From Saturnia japonica (lineage: Eukaryota > Arthropoda > Insecta > Lepidoptera > Saturniidae): a DNA stretch of 64,000 nucleotides. The stretch lies in assembly GCA_033032175.1 (NCBI GenBank), contig CM065312.1, forward strand, positions 7,750,001-7,814,000, in the 5' to 3' direction. The position numbers and the translations under genes were made by a program. The notes beneath the pieces were generated by a model. The model saw nothing but the letters and a program-made list of their open reading frames with translations. It did no database searches and was not told the DNA's origin. This document shows positions 41,701 through 53,700 of this stretch, one piece after another. The number at the start of each line of letters is the position of its first letter. The stretch's first letter is position 1.

Positions 41701-44700
41701 CGGTGGAGTTTATATATTCTAAGCGATATACGTATTGTTAATAATCTGGACTATACAATTTTGCTACAAGTGAATTATTTCATTGTGTTATTCCATATGT
41801 GGTAAAAATAAAACTTGGTTGAAAGTCTGCATGAAGAACTCATTCATATTTATGCTTTTGGTAAGAAAGGAATAAAAGGGGTTGCAAGTTTTGCAGAAAA
41901 ACTTCCCGTAGGCCGGTACAATAATAAAGGGGCACTATGTCTGGAACCTCCTCGTGGTGTGCCCTGGGCAACGTTAGTCTTTATGACTGGCGGCCAATAC
42001 CAGACCGGCGGCGTTCCTCCCCTGTACCCCTCTGCTCATCAGAGGAGACAGGGGATGGGGCAAGAGTGGACCTGCTTCGGCTCGTCCACTATGGACGGAC
42101 TCGTCGTTGACGGCGGAGGAGGAAGAAAACCTCCTTAAAAAATTGAGAGGATACAACCTCTTTAAAAAACCTCTGACGGCGGTGAGTAAACCACCTAAAA
42201 AATCACGGACGGACTGTGGTGGAGTAAACCACCCTTTAAAAAATCACGGTCGGACGGTGGAAGACAACCACCTTAAAAAATTACCGAGGAAGACAACCTC
42301 GTTAAAAAAATACTGGCCGGAGGTGGAGAAAACCACCAGCATAAAAATACAAGGACGGGCAGTGGAAGGAAACCACTTAAAAAAATAACCAGAGGGTTGA
42401 GGATGAGCACCTCGTTAAAATCAAAGCCGGATTTGTCGAGGAAGGACGGAAGATTAATGACGGCAGAGGAGGAAACCTCTATAAAAAACCAACGACGGAC
42501 TGGTGGGGGGGGGGTGCGTTAATTCGCCTCCTTCTCCTGCCGTTTCACGGACGGCAGAGAAAAAAACCTCGGTAAAAAATCATAGCTGGGCTAGTGGGGT
42601 GGGGGTACGTTCATTCGCCCCTTACCCCCGCCATATGCCAAACATTATGGCAGAGGCAGAGGAGAAAACCTCTATAAAAAACCCAACGCCGGGTGGGTGA
42701 GGACAGGGGCGGTTCATCCGCCTCCTTCTCCTGCCAGGCCGAACCAAGGGGAGTTGGGTCGGGGGGCCTGTTTTCCATTGTACTGGATTGGCGGACGTGG
42801 AGACAGTTTCGTTCACCTGGCTGTCTCCGTCAGCGGGCGGCCCTTCCAGGCCTTGGCGCCGGGGCGGCGCGGTAGTATGCTACCGCTGGTCCCGCGTCGC
42901 CCCATTACGGTGGCGGACGGTGCACCGTGGAGTTTTAGTGAGTAGGAGTCTTACATAACCACTCGTCCCCCCGGGCGGGTGTGTACCCATGACGGGTTTC
43001 TCCACGTTAAAAAAAAAAGGTTTGATTTTAATTATTTTGAAGTTTTATTGAGATGGTTATAGTGTTGGATTCATATTGGCATATATTGATAATACCATAC
43101 AAACAGTAATAATCCCATCTATGATTTTCTTTCGGTTTGTCGTATTCTGAAGTCAGCCGGTGCTTAAGCAGTAATATAGCGATATGGTAGGGATTGCAAT
43201 CATAATACACATAATGATAAACCCATCTATGATTTTCTTTTTTTTTTTGGTATTATTTAAATATAGCTATCTCTAAAAATAAATCTGTAGTCCTGTCTGT
43301 ACTTTTAATATTTTCCAAAATTTTTCGAATACGCATATTATATGAACGATACTGATCACGAATATGCCTTAAAATTTTTTTTTCTCCGTTAGTCTGTCTG
43401 TTTGTATGTCCGGATTTAACTCAAAACCGGCTTATTAAATTTTATACACGGGCTGCTTAAATTTAAATCATCGGTCAGTTGATAGGATATATGAAATTTA
43501 AATATTACTTTTAGATAATGTAAAAAAACTTTTTTTTTTTCGTTAATTCAATTATATACACGCGAAGTATAGGTCATTCCATGACTGATAAGTAATGAGA
43601 ATTTTCAATAATAATTTTGGGAACCGTAAAAAAATGAATAGTCAAAAATTTTAAATTTCATTAATTCTTAACCGATTTTGATGAAATTTTTACACGGGAA
43701 GTCTAATTATTTACATAATTAATGGACTATAAGAATTGTCAATATTAATTCTAGAATTAAAAAAAGGTAATTCAAAAAGTTTATTTTTCATCAATTTTCA
43801 ACCAATTCTGATGAGATTTTGTAGACGGGAAACATATGACACTCCTCAATTGATACGGCATATGAATTGTCAAGAATATAAGCAAAAATAAAGGGATTTA
43901 AATAATTATTGCGTATTAACAAACGCGCGCGAAGCCGCGGGCACACCGCTAGTACAAAATAAAATTGATTAAAATCTGTCCAGTAGTTTTAGTGGGATGC
44001 GTGTACTACGGCAAACCTCTATTATTTTATATATGAATAGATGTCATAATAAAACCCACATTATTATTTGAATTTGATTTTTAATATAATGTAGGTAGGT
44101 TTATTCAATTAACAAATTTTTTTTGAAAAGTGCATTTCGCGTTAAAAAAACATATAAAGCATTTTAATTTACAAATAAGCTATGTCACGGTTAAATTGTA
44201 CATAACGACTTGATGTTCTATACAATAAGCCTCGAGGGCACGTCGTTGTCTGTGTGGAATATTCCAATTGTAAATCCGCTTTAATAATGGTATATGAGTA
44301 TTTTATCCTCACTTATTTACTTATAATTATAATAATCAAGAATGTTTGCGTGCTTTTTATTAAGCACAGAATTTATTAAGTTTGCAAAATATAATACGTA
44401 GACATTTCATAAAGACGGGATATTTTTTCTTGTTACGTTTACTAGATGGCTCGATATAAATATAAATAACAAATAAATCTACATTCCAAAACTTTCCATA
44501 TTTCAAATCAAACTTCGACCTTAGGAATCTTTAAGTGGAATAGTCTATTTCCTTAATCTCGACGGAATACTTATGAGCCATCCATAAATTACGTCATTGC
44601 GATTTTCATGATTTTTGGACCCTTGCTCCAGCCTTGACACGACACGTTTATTCATCTTGTATCCATTGACGTTGTACCCTTTTCTTTATATTGTTTATAT

Positions 44701-47700
44701 ACGGCATAACAGACCATAGACTAATTAGAATAACTGTCCTATTGAGCCAATCGAAAAAAAGTAGAAAGGGCATTAAACCACCACCAAAATCCCAAAAACT
44801 GAAGAGGAAACAAGACACTACATAGACGGCCTGAAGTCGAACATCGTAAACAAACTAGTAGATACAGGAAACGTACAATCTTACGATGACGTGTTAAAAG
44901 TAACTACTTGTAACAAAAAGTTTAACTAGCCAAAACATTCCCAAAAAGAAAAAGGACACAAAATATTTAGCGAAGAAACAGTAGCCCTAATCAACAAACG
45001 CAGTGGACTAACTATACGGAAGAATAAAGATGCTAATACAACGAAAGAACTAAGCAAACTATATAAGGAAACTAGCAAAGCCATCAAAAGAGACTATAGT
45101 AAGCACAGTCAATGGATAATATCAGAAAATCTAAACAAATTCAGAAGCACAAAGAAAGCATTTAAAGAATTAAATTTAAGGACAACTTGGATATAAAAAT
45201 TAGAAGGCCAACATAAGGAAACTTAAAGAAGAAGAGAATTCATACAGCAGGTACCTACTTTCTACCAAGAACTACACAAAAATAAAGATAAAACCACCGA
45301 GGAAGCCAACGAATCACACTATTATTATAACAGGGGAAAAATTATATCGATAGAAGAAAAATATATATACGCCCAGCTGAAACAACTAAAACTAGATAAA
45401 AGTACTGGTCCCGATGGAATAACCAACGCAGCTTTAAAAGTAGGTGCGCACCAGTTTTACTTAGACCTCTTACAGAATTATTCAATCTCATACTAGAAGA
45501 TGAAATCGTACTAATCCAATGGTGCATGTCAGACATCATACTACTATATAAAAAAGGAAACCCTCTCGATATCAACAACTATAGACCAATTAGTTTATTG
45601 GCAAACATATGCAAAATCTTTTCATCTATAATTCTTAAACGCATAACACAAGAGATTGAAAATGCACAACCAATAGAACAAGCTGGCTTTCGCTCTGGGT
45701 TTAGCATACTTGACCATATACAGGCACTGGAACAAGTTATAGAAAAATACGAAGAGCGTAATAAGCCACTCTATCTAGGTTTTATCGACTACAGCAAAGC
45801 ATTTGACAGCATAAACCACAACTCTATATGGAAATCACTACAAAATTTAAACGTAAATTCAAAATATACACATAATAGGTCTTTACCTATGAAATTGCCG
45901 TTCTGCAGTACTGGCCATTTCAAATCAAAATAATTTTTGTTTGGCAAAGAATTCTAATTTCAAATTAATTTTATTTTAAAAATATGGAATTATTTTTCAC
46001 AAAGTAGTCATTTGTTTATTGATTAGTGTTACATTTTCATCGCATTTCAATCTTTTTTGTCATCATGGATACGTTAAAAATTCGAGTAATTATGGAATAT
46101 GAGTACCGTCGTGGCAGAAACGCGGCACAAGCTGCACGCAACATCAACGACGTTTACGGAGCTAACATTACAAACCAACGCACCACCTGTTATTGGTTTG
46201 CTCGCTTCCGTTCCGGGAATTTCGACCTGAAAAATGAACTTCGCGGTCGTCCGAAGACTTTGGTCGACAATGACGAATTAAAGACGATTGTAGAAGCTGC
46301 TGATACACAAGCTACGGCTGAATTAGCAGCAGCTTTCGACGTTAGCGTCAAAACAATATTGGTCTATTTGCGTCAAATTGGCAAGGTAAAAAAGCTTGAC
46401 AAATGGGTGCTCCACGAACTCAATGATCACCAGCGCGAAGTACGCGTGGAGACGTGCCTTGCAGTGCTCAACAGACACACAAATGAAGGAATTTTGAACC
46501 ACATTGTTACCTGCGATGAAAAATGGATTCTGTTTGATACCCGCAAGCGTTCAGCAAGTTGGTTGGATCCTGGTTCAGCACCTAAACATTGCCCTAAACG
46601 AAAACTTACCCCTAGAAAAGTGATGGTCACTGTTTGGTGGTCTAGCGCCGGTGTGATTCATCACAGCGTCTTACCAAACGGGGTGAGCATTACTGCAGAT
46701 GTGTACTGTGAAGAACTGAACACAATGATGGAGAAGCTGGCACATCTCCAACCAGCATTGGTCAATCGCTCGTTTCCGCTGCTCCTGCACGACAACGCGC
46801 GACCTCATACTGCACAGTAGACGGTCTCCAAGTTGCAAGAACTGGGGTTGCAAGTCTCCGTCATCCGCCCTACTCACCAGAACTACTACTTTTTTTTCCA
46901 GAATTTGGATAACTCCTTGGCGGGAAAAAAATTCAATACCCGAGAGGCAGTACAAAATGCCCTTGAAGAATTTGTTGCCTCCCGTACAGCTGATTTCTTT
47001 AAAAAGGACATCAACAAACTGCCACTGCGCTGGCAAAGCGCAAATTCGTTTAAATTTTTTATACAAAACGGCAATTTCATAGGTAAAGAAAGACATAATA
47101 TTATAAAATACATATACAACAACAGTATAAGTAATGTAATGCTAGAATCTAGAGGAGATGCAATTAATATCGAAACAGGAGTCAGACAGGGGGACCCCCT
47201 GTCACCCAAATTATTTATGGCTGTTTTAGAAGATGTATTTTTAAACACAGACTGGAAAACTAGAGGCATAAAAATAAACAACAGCTATCTAAGCCACCTC
47301 AAATTCGCGGAAGACATAGTTATACTCTCTGAAACAACAAAAGAATTACAAGATATGCTCTGCTCTCTTGCTCAAGCAAGCTCAAAATTAGGAATAGAGA
47401 TGAATGTTACAAAAACCAAAATCATGACAAACAGCATAGAACGGCCCATCAATGTAAAAGAAAAATCTATAGAATATGTCCACAGCTACATCTACCTAGG
47501 CAAACAAATATCATTTCTGAAAACGCACAATGAAGATGAAATTGAAAGAAGATCAAACATAGCCTAGAAGAAATTTTGATAAATCAAAGAAATTCTAAAA
47601 GGAGACTACTCGATAAACCTTAACAAAACAATATTAGACACCTGTATACTACCTTGTCTATTGTATGGCTGCCAAACCTGGATATACACGACAAAAGCAA

Positions 47701-50700
47701 AACAAAGGATCACAACAACACAAAGAGCTATGGAGAGAAGTATCCTTAACATAAGAAAAATACATAAAGTTGGAAGCACAGAGATAAGACAGAAAACAAA
47801 GATAACTGATGCCATCACACAAGCTCTAAAATTGAAATGGCAGTGGACAGGTCACGTATCGAGATACACAGACAGTAGGTGGACAATCAATAGTACAAGA
47901 TGGAAAGGGCCTATCGGCAAAAGAAAGGTAGGGTGACCGAAAAGACGATGGGCTGACGATATAACCGAATTAATAGGAAAGGACTGGCAAACTATCGGCA
48001 AAGACAGAGATAAGTCGAAAGGACTTGAGGAGGCCTTCACCCGAGAAGGGGTCCATATCCAATAGCTAACTAAAACTCTTACTAACATTTAGACATTAAG
48101 CAAAACATAAACAACTAAATACTAATAAATTAAATACCAATATTTGAAATGGGAATTAGGTAAAGGATAAGGAAATATAGGCTTTTTTATTTTTATTTTA
48201 TTTATTTCTATTTATATATGGCATAGCAATCTCTTCGTTCTTGATTTGGATAAAGTTAGAAACGTTCGATGTGTGTCAATATTTTTTTCATTCAACCATA
48301 TAGCATTGCCACGCCATCGCTTATTAAACAAAGCACTTCTTTGAGGACGAATCTTTGTGAAGAGTAAACTTCTTGTCGCCTATTACGTGATTGATTTTGG
48401 TAGTTAGTGATCTTGCATGAGGTAAATAAGACCTATAAGACTCTATATAAATATGCCTTGACACTGGGGTAATAGCCATCATATGTAATTGCTTCAAATA
48501 TGATGACGCTCGGAGATATAAAGATAGATGTAGTAACAGTAGAGCAAATTTACCTTCGATGTGATCATTTTTTTACGGCCATCTGATGTTTATATAATTA
48601 AAACAGATCGTGGTAAAAACTCCTATCGCACACCGCAACATGATATAACCTAGAATTTTACTATCTGTAAACAATATTATGATTCAGGTAGATACATATT
48701 TTGCATAACAAATGGTATCATTTTTCAAAGTCCTAATCTTTACGGTATATAGTCTTGTATAGAATACCAAAATCAATTCGTTCAATTTTATTTTTTTCAT
48801 AAATTAAAACAAAAAAAAAATATTACAAGTAAGAAAAACACCACCATCACTTCACAGCAAAAATCAAATGTCCAATGACCCTATATGAAATAAGGGCGAC
48901 GGCAGCTTAAATTAAAGTCTTCAAGGTGGTATTGACTTTTCGGCGTATGTCAAAAGGGGTTGACGCGCAACACCGTGATTACCTAGGCACGAGAGTGACC
49001 TCGCGCGGCCGCCACGTGCCTAAAAGTGATAAAAACATTTAAGCCTTGCATCTTAAAATATTGATAGAATTGATAATATTTTAAAATTTCTGGTTATAGT
49101 TAAAGTATGAGAGTTTATCATTTATATTTATACATGTGAAGTTACGAAGCTTATGACTCGTCCCTCACATTGTTACATGATGTCACACTTTGTTGAACCT
49201 CTCCCAAGCCCTTAACGTTTGACGTAATTTATGGATGGTCCATGAATTTTTAATAATGGTTTATTATTATTATTGATAAACTGGCTGCCTATATTATTAT
49301 GATAAAATATAATACTATGCGGTACATAATTATTGTGATTATTTCCTTAGGACCAATAAAATGTGCCCAACTTGATAAACCAATAATTTGGTAGGTAAAA
49401 TTTACTATAATAATATCTTTAGGGGTTTAGTGTAAGCACGAAGCGAGCGGATCAACCACACTCTTGTGAGTGTGAATGAATGGCTAGTGCTCTTGTAGTA
49501 CTTCCACTCGTAAAGGCTCTTGCTAGAGGCTCTTCGAGGTGTCCTCACGAGTATATATAGGCGCCCTGATGGAAACTAAGAGGTTCTTTATATTTTTATC
49601 TGAACTTCTTTTTTAAAAATTAAACATTTAGGCTGTTAAAAATACGTTTTATTTATGTTCGTAAGTTTGGAACTGCATTATTTACTGATATTTTGATTCT
49701 TTAGGTTGAGAAATATTTTACGAAAAATGGGAATAATAAGCAAATTCTAAATCTTCACGGTTGTAAGGAAAGATAGTATTCTGAGTTGTATTGAAATATA
49801 CTACTATATTTACTAACATTTTACTATTTTATTAGTCTCTGTATAATCTAGCTTCTGGAACTTTAATGGTATATTGAATTAATTGTATTTCACAAGTAAA
49901 AGGAGTTTCAAATGTTGGTCATAAATGCTTCATTTAGAGTGACTTTTCATTTTGTACCTTTTATAATGGAATCTTATACTAATATATTTGATTAGACGCT
50001 AGATTATAAAATTAGTTCACTGCAGAAATTGGAAATTAAAATGTACATTCAATTTTATGTTGATGTACCTACGTATGTATAATCTTACCGAATAAACGTC
50101 TGACAGAGTCCATTACAGTGTTGCAGGAAGCGATCATTTTAAAATGTCAATGACGACAGCATAGTGGACCCACTTATGACGTGCGTGGGTGAAAAAGAAT
50201 GTGAAAATGTTTAGAGTTCAATGTCGTCCGTAACTTAAACTTTGTCATAGATTATTAAAATAGTGGACTTCAAAAATGTTATTTGGTTTTCGAATTGAAT
50301 TTCCGTAAAACTATTTTAGTTTTATTAAGTCAACGACATTGAATATAATATGATTTTAAATCGTTCTAAATACACACTAAATAATATAAGCTATATAAAA
50401 TAAAGGCGGAAACTATATAGTGCTTTTATTTGGCACAGCAATCCGATTTTGTCTCAGTCTATAAAGAAACATAGTGTCGTGTAGTTTGTAACAGTTTATA
50501 TTAACAAAATGTATAAATTATCGTTTTTTACATTATTCGTGTTTACTTTACAAAACAATGGAAGTTTCGCTAAAGTTTTACGTAAGTTCTTTTAATTTAA
50601 GATTTTTTTCATGAAGATATTTAAAAAAAAAATCGATATATTAGATTGATAAACTCCAAAACCGTTTGACCGAACACTTTGAAAGTATTTTGATCCAAGT

Positions 50701-53700
50701 GTATTTTTCAAAGAGAAGGTTTTTATGATATCCCTGAGCAGAGTAGGTGGCGCTGTGATCGACTTATTAATTATCGGAAAGGGCAACAACGTCTGAGGGA
50801 CCAGCTTGTAATTTTATATACTAGGATAGGTACTTAAACATAGAAACTGTTACTGGTTTAGGTCTTTTTAGCAAAAAATAAGTAGTTTTACAACACCTCA
50901 CACACACATCTAATCCTTAAAAGCTGTAAAAGCTTTGATTTGACTGTAAATATTATTGTATTTTTAATTAATTGGAAAACATCAATTAAATTATAATAGA
51001 TACTGAATAATTATAAATTAAGGGTTAGTGTCAATGCAAATCTTTAAGTCGCCTGGGTAAAGTGATTGGTGCTTGCTAGAACTTGTCCATATTTTTCATT
51101 ATTTTAAAGATATTCCAGATTTGCCAAGTTAGTAAATAGTTTTAGTAGATTTATCGCATTGTTACAAATAATTACATATTATTACTTCTGGGAGTCTGGA
51201 ATAAAATATTTAAGAATTAAATACTTCTAACCCCCTTAGGGGATGAATTTCAAATATCTTTTATTAGTGCTCACTCATGGTAATATAGGCAGTGCGTTGT
51301 TTTTCAGTAACCCTTAAGAATTTTAATTATTACGTGTATATAAATTTTACTGTGTACTGGCTCGGCGGTTGAGAAGAGTGGTGGGTGTTATGAGGCAATT
51401 ATGTTCTGTAGCATGCCTTGCCACCCTAAAAACCATATACTTTGCTCTTTGTCAATCTTTGATTTTATACTGCATCACAAGTTGGGGCAGTGCTGCTAAA
51501 ACTAATATGATAGTAGTTGAAAGAGCCCAGCGCTCAGTAATCAAAGTCATGCTGCGGAAGCCTTATGGATACCCAACCACAGAGTTGTACAAAGAAAGCC
51601 GATTTCTTAGTGTGAGACAATTGTTTATACTGCAAGTTGCTCTTGGAGAACATAGAAAGGTAGCCGTCTTACCGGAATACAGTGAAATGTCAGGACGTGG
51701 TGTATTCCGTGTGAGAGCTCCCTTGGTGGGCACGGCCTTTGCGCAAAGGTTTGGCCCGTTCATTGGCCCCTATATTTACAATAAAGTACAGAAGCTATGT
51801 TCAATTGGAGACTGTTTGCTTTACGAAGCAAGAAGGAAAATTATTGGCTGGCTAAGTACCCTGACATATAACACAACTGAGGATGTACTTACAATTCAAA
51901 AATAATTTTACATTTTACTTCTTCTCTGATTACTAAAACTGTAAGTAATTTTCCATGATGGTTTTGGCTGTTGCATTTATATTGTGTGTTATTTTATTTA
52001 TGATAATATGTATGTTGCATACTATATAACGGTATAATATGTAGTATAATGAATAAGTAATGTGTAATGTAATGATTTCAGATGTTATTATGAGTAAGTA
52101 TAAAATGGTAACTCGTATGTAAGGTTCCCAAGACACAGGCATGCCTAGTTTGGGGCCATTGTTAAAATTTAAGTTGTAAATTTAAGTTTTAATAAATAAA
52201 TAAATAAAAAAAAAAATAAAAAAAAAAAATTGTTTTAAATGATAACATTGCTTTCGTAATATTGACGCAAAGTTCAAGGCAATTTAATAAGATTTATTAG
52301 ATAATAACATAATTCAACTTGTTTTAATGGTTTAATTAGAATATATTGAATACTAAATTGATAATACATCTAAACTGTTATAGTGTCTTCAATTAAAATT
52401 AAATATTTTCGGCTTTTTTTTTCTGAGATTCTTAATTCGTATCAACTTTTTGATATGGTTTTTATAATTGGTAGCCTACAAATATCTTGAAATGGAAATT
52501 AATTATTGTAAATAACAGACTTTTTTCAACAAAAAATATAAAAATGAAATAAAACAGGTGATTCAAATATTTTTAAACCATTTAGTGATATCTGATATAT
52601 CACACGCTACAATATTTTTATTGTTTTTTTTTTTTTACTTACAGCGGATTATATAAAGCCATGCCCAGGAATGAAATCAGATTGTCTAAAGAAAACGATA
52701 CAAGAAGTATTGCCAATGTTCGTTAAGGGTGAACCATCACTCGGTATTGAGTCTATAGACCCTTTGAAAAGTGAATATGTATCTTTGAATCTGCCCGGAG
52801 GATTCAAAGTAGAACTGTCTGATGGTATTAGTACTGGATTTAGAAAATGCAAAATAGATGAAGTTAAGTGAGTATAACTTTTTTTGAATGGTTTTTGCGT
52901 TTGGTAATAATTTCGTCCAGTTCCTTGGAAAATGCGTCCCGTGAAAGATGAATGCAGGGCGCCAATTGTCCCGATTTATAGCACGGTTAAACTTTCGGGC
53001 AGAAGTAGAAGTGAACGCATGTTGAAATATACTTTGGTTGCTGGTCCCGTACTTTTGGCCACGTTCCGCATTATGAATCCTAGATGTCACCCAAAATGGT
53101 CATATGCTAAGCCTCGAACTGGCTCAGGTGTTTAGCAACAGATTTTCAACTTAAGGCTGCTAGCAAACAAGGCAGGTATTAGAAAATGTCACACTACCAA
53201 GCTATGGTTTCATCACGATATTTTAATTTATCGACTCACTGTAAGGATTCGAACCCACGTCGATCAACACGGTGTCCATACATGCTACCACTGGGCCATC
53301 ATTGTTTTTTTTACCATAACTTGTTATACGCATATACAAAATTCGCACGTTAATGGGTGACATATTTACGGTCAACTATATCCCAATAAGCATGTACGTG
53401 GCATAAACGTAGTCATAGTCAGTCGTATTGATGTGTCGTTTCTGGATAATAAGAGCAGTAATAACAACAACAATAATAACAGCAGTATCGACTGCTTTAC
53501 TAGTTAACTATATTACGATTTTTATTCGCACGGAGTGAAATGACATTTCATGTTTAGCAGGTTTATTGTGTTTTTAAAACAGTAATGTCACCAATTGGTA
53601 CTAATTGTAAATTGTATGAGATATTTATTATACTTATTGACATGTTATTTTTGCCAAAAAAATATAAACCTTTCATAAGTGAAGCTCGAATATTGAAGAC

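Larger units (their letters stand above)
44770..48063 (+). mobile_element. RTE-clade LINE, interrupted by a mariner
   Basis: A nearly complete ORF2-like reverse transcriptase in pieces: finger region with NNYRPISLLANICKIFSS (45568), motif A FIDYSKAFDSI (about 45782), motif B GVRQGDPLSPKLF (about 47180), motif C FAEDIVIL (about 47303), thumb NVTKTKIM, and the tail YGCQTWIYTTKAKQ, KLKWQWTGHVSRY, then an LEEAFTREG end. Motif order and tail match RTE elements. The catalytic FADD has become FAED. Stops near 45196 and 47565 and several frameshifts make it dead. A mariner splits it at 45878-47098. Endonuclease sequence was not recognised upstream. Confidence 0.8.
48064..50390. other. Intron 2 sequence upstream of the takeout-like gene
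   Basis: AT-rich. Recognisable pieces are the end of the RTE 3' region, a GC-richer patch at 48950-49015, the inverted-repeat core at 49220, and a promoter-like patch at 49430-49600. No coding exon was recognised on either strand. Confidence 0.45.

Noticed and set aside
42107..42945. Open frames across the hairpin array as a repetitive protein
   Set aside because: The repeats drift between frames and the arm pairing is conserved rather than the codons, so a structural repeat explains the pattern better.
46833..47567. A 244-residue open frame that looks like a single reverse-transcriptase protein
   Set aside because: Its first part is the frameshifted end of the mariner transposase and its terminal repeat read by chance into the RTE reverse transcriptase. 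It is a fusion made by the insertion, not a gene.
52932..53135. A 67-residue frame just after takeout-like exon 2 as an extra exon
   Set aside because: Exons 2 and 3 join in phase without it, it has no family similarity, and its end overlaps a SINE copy.
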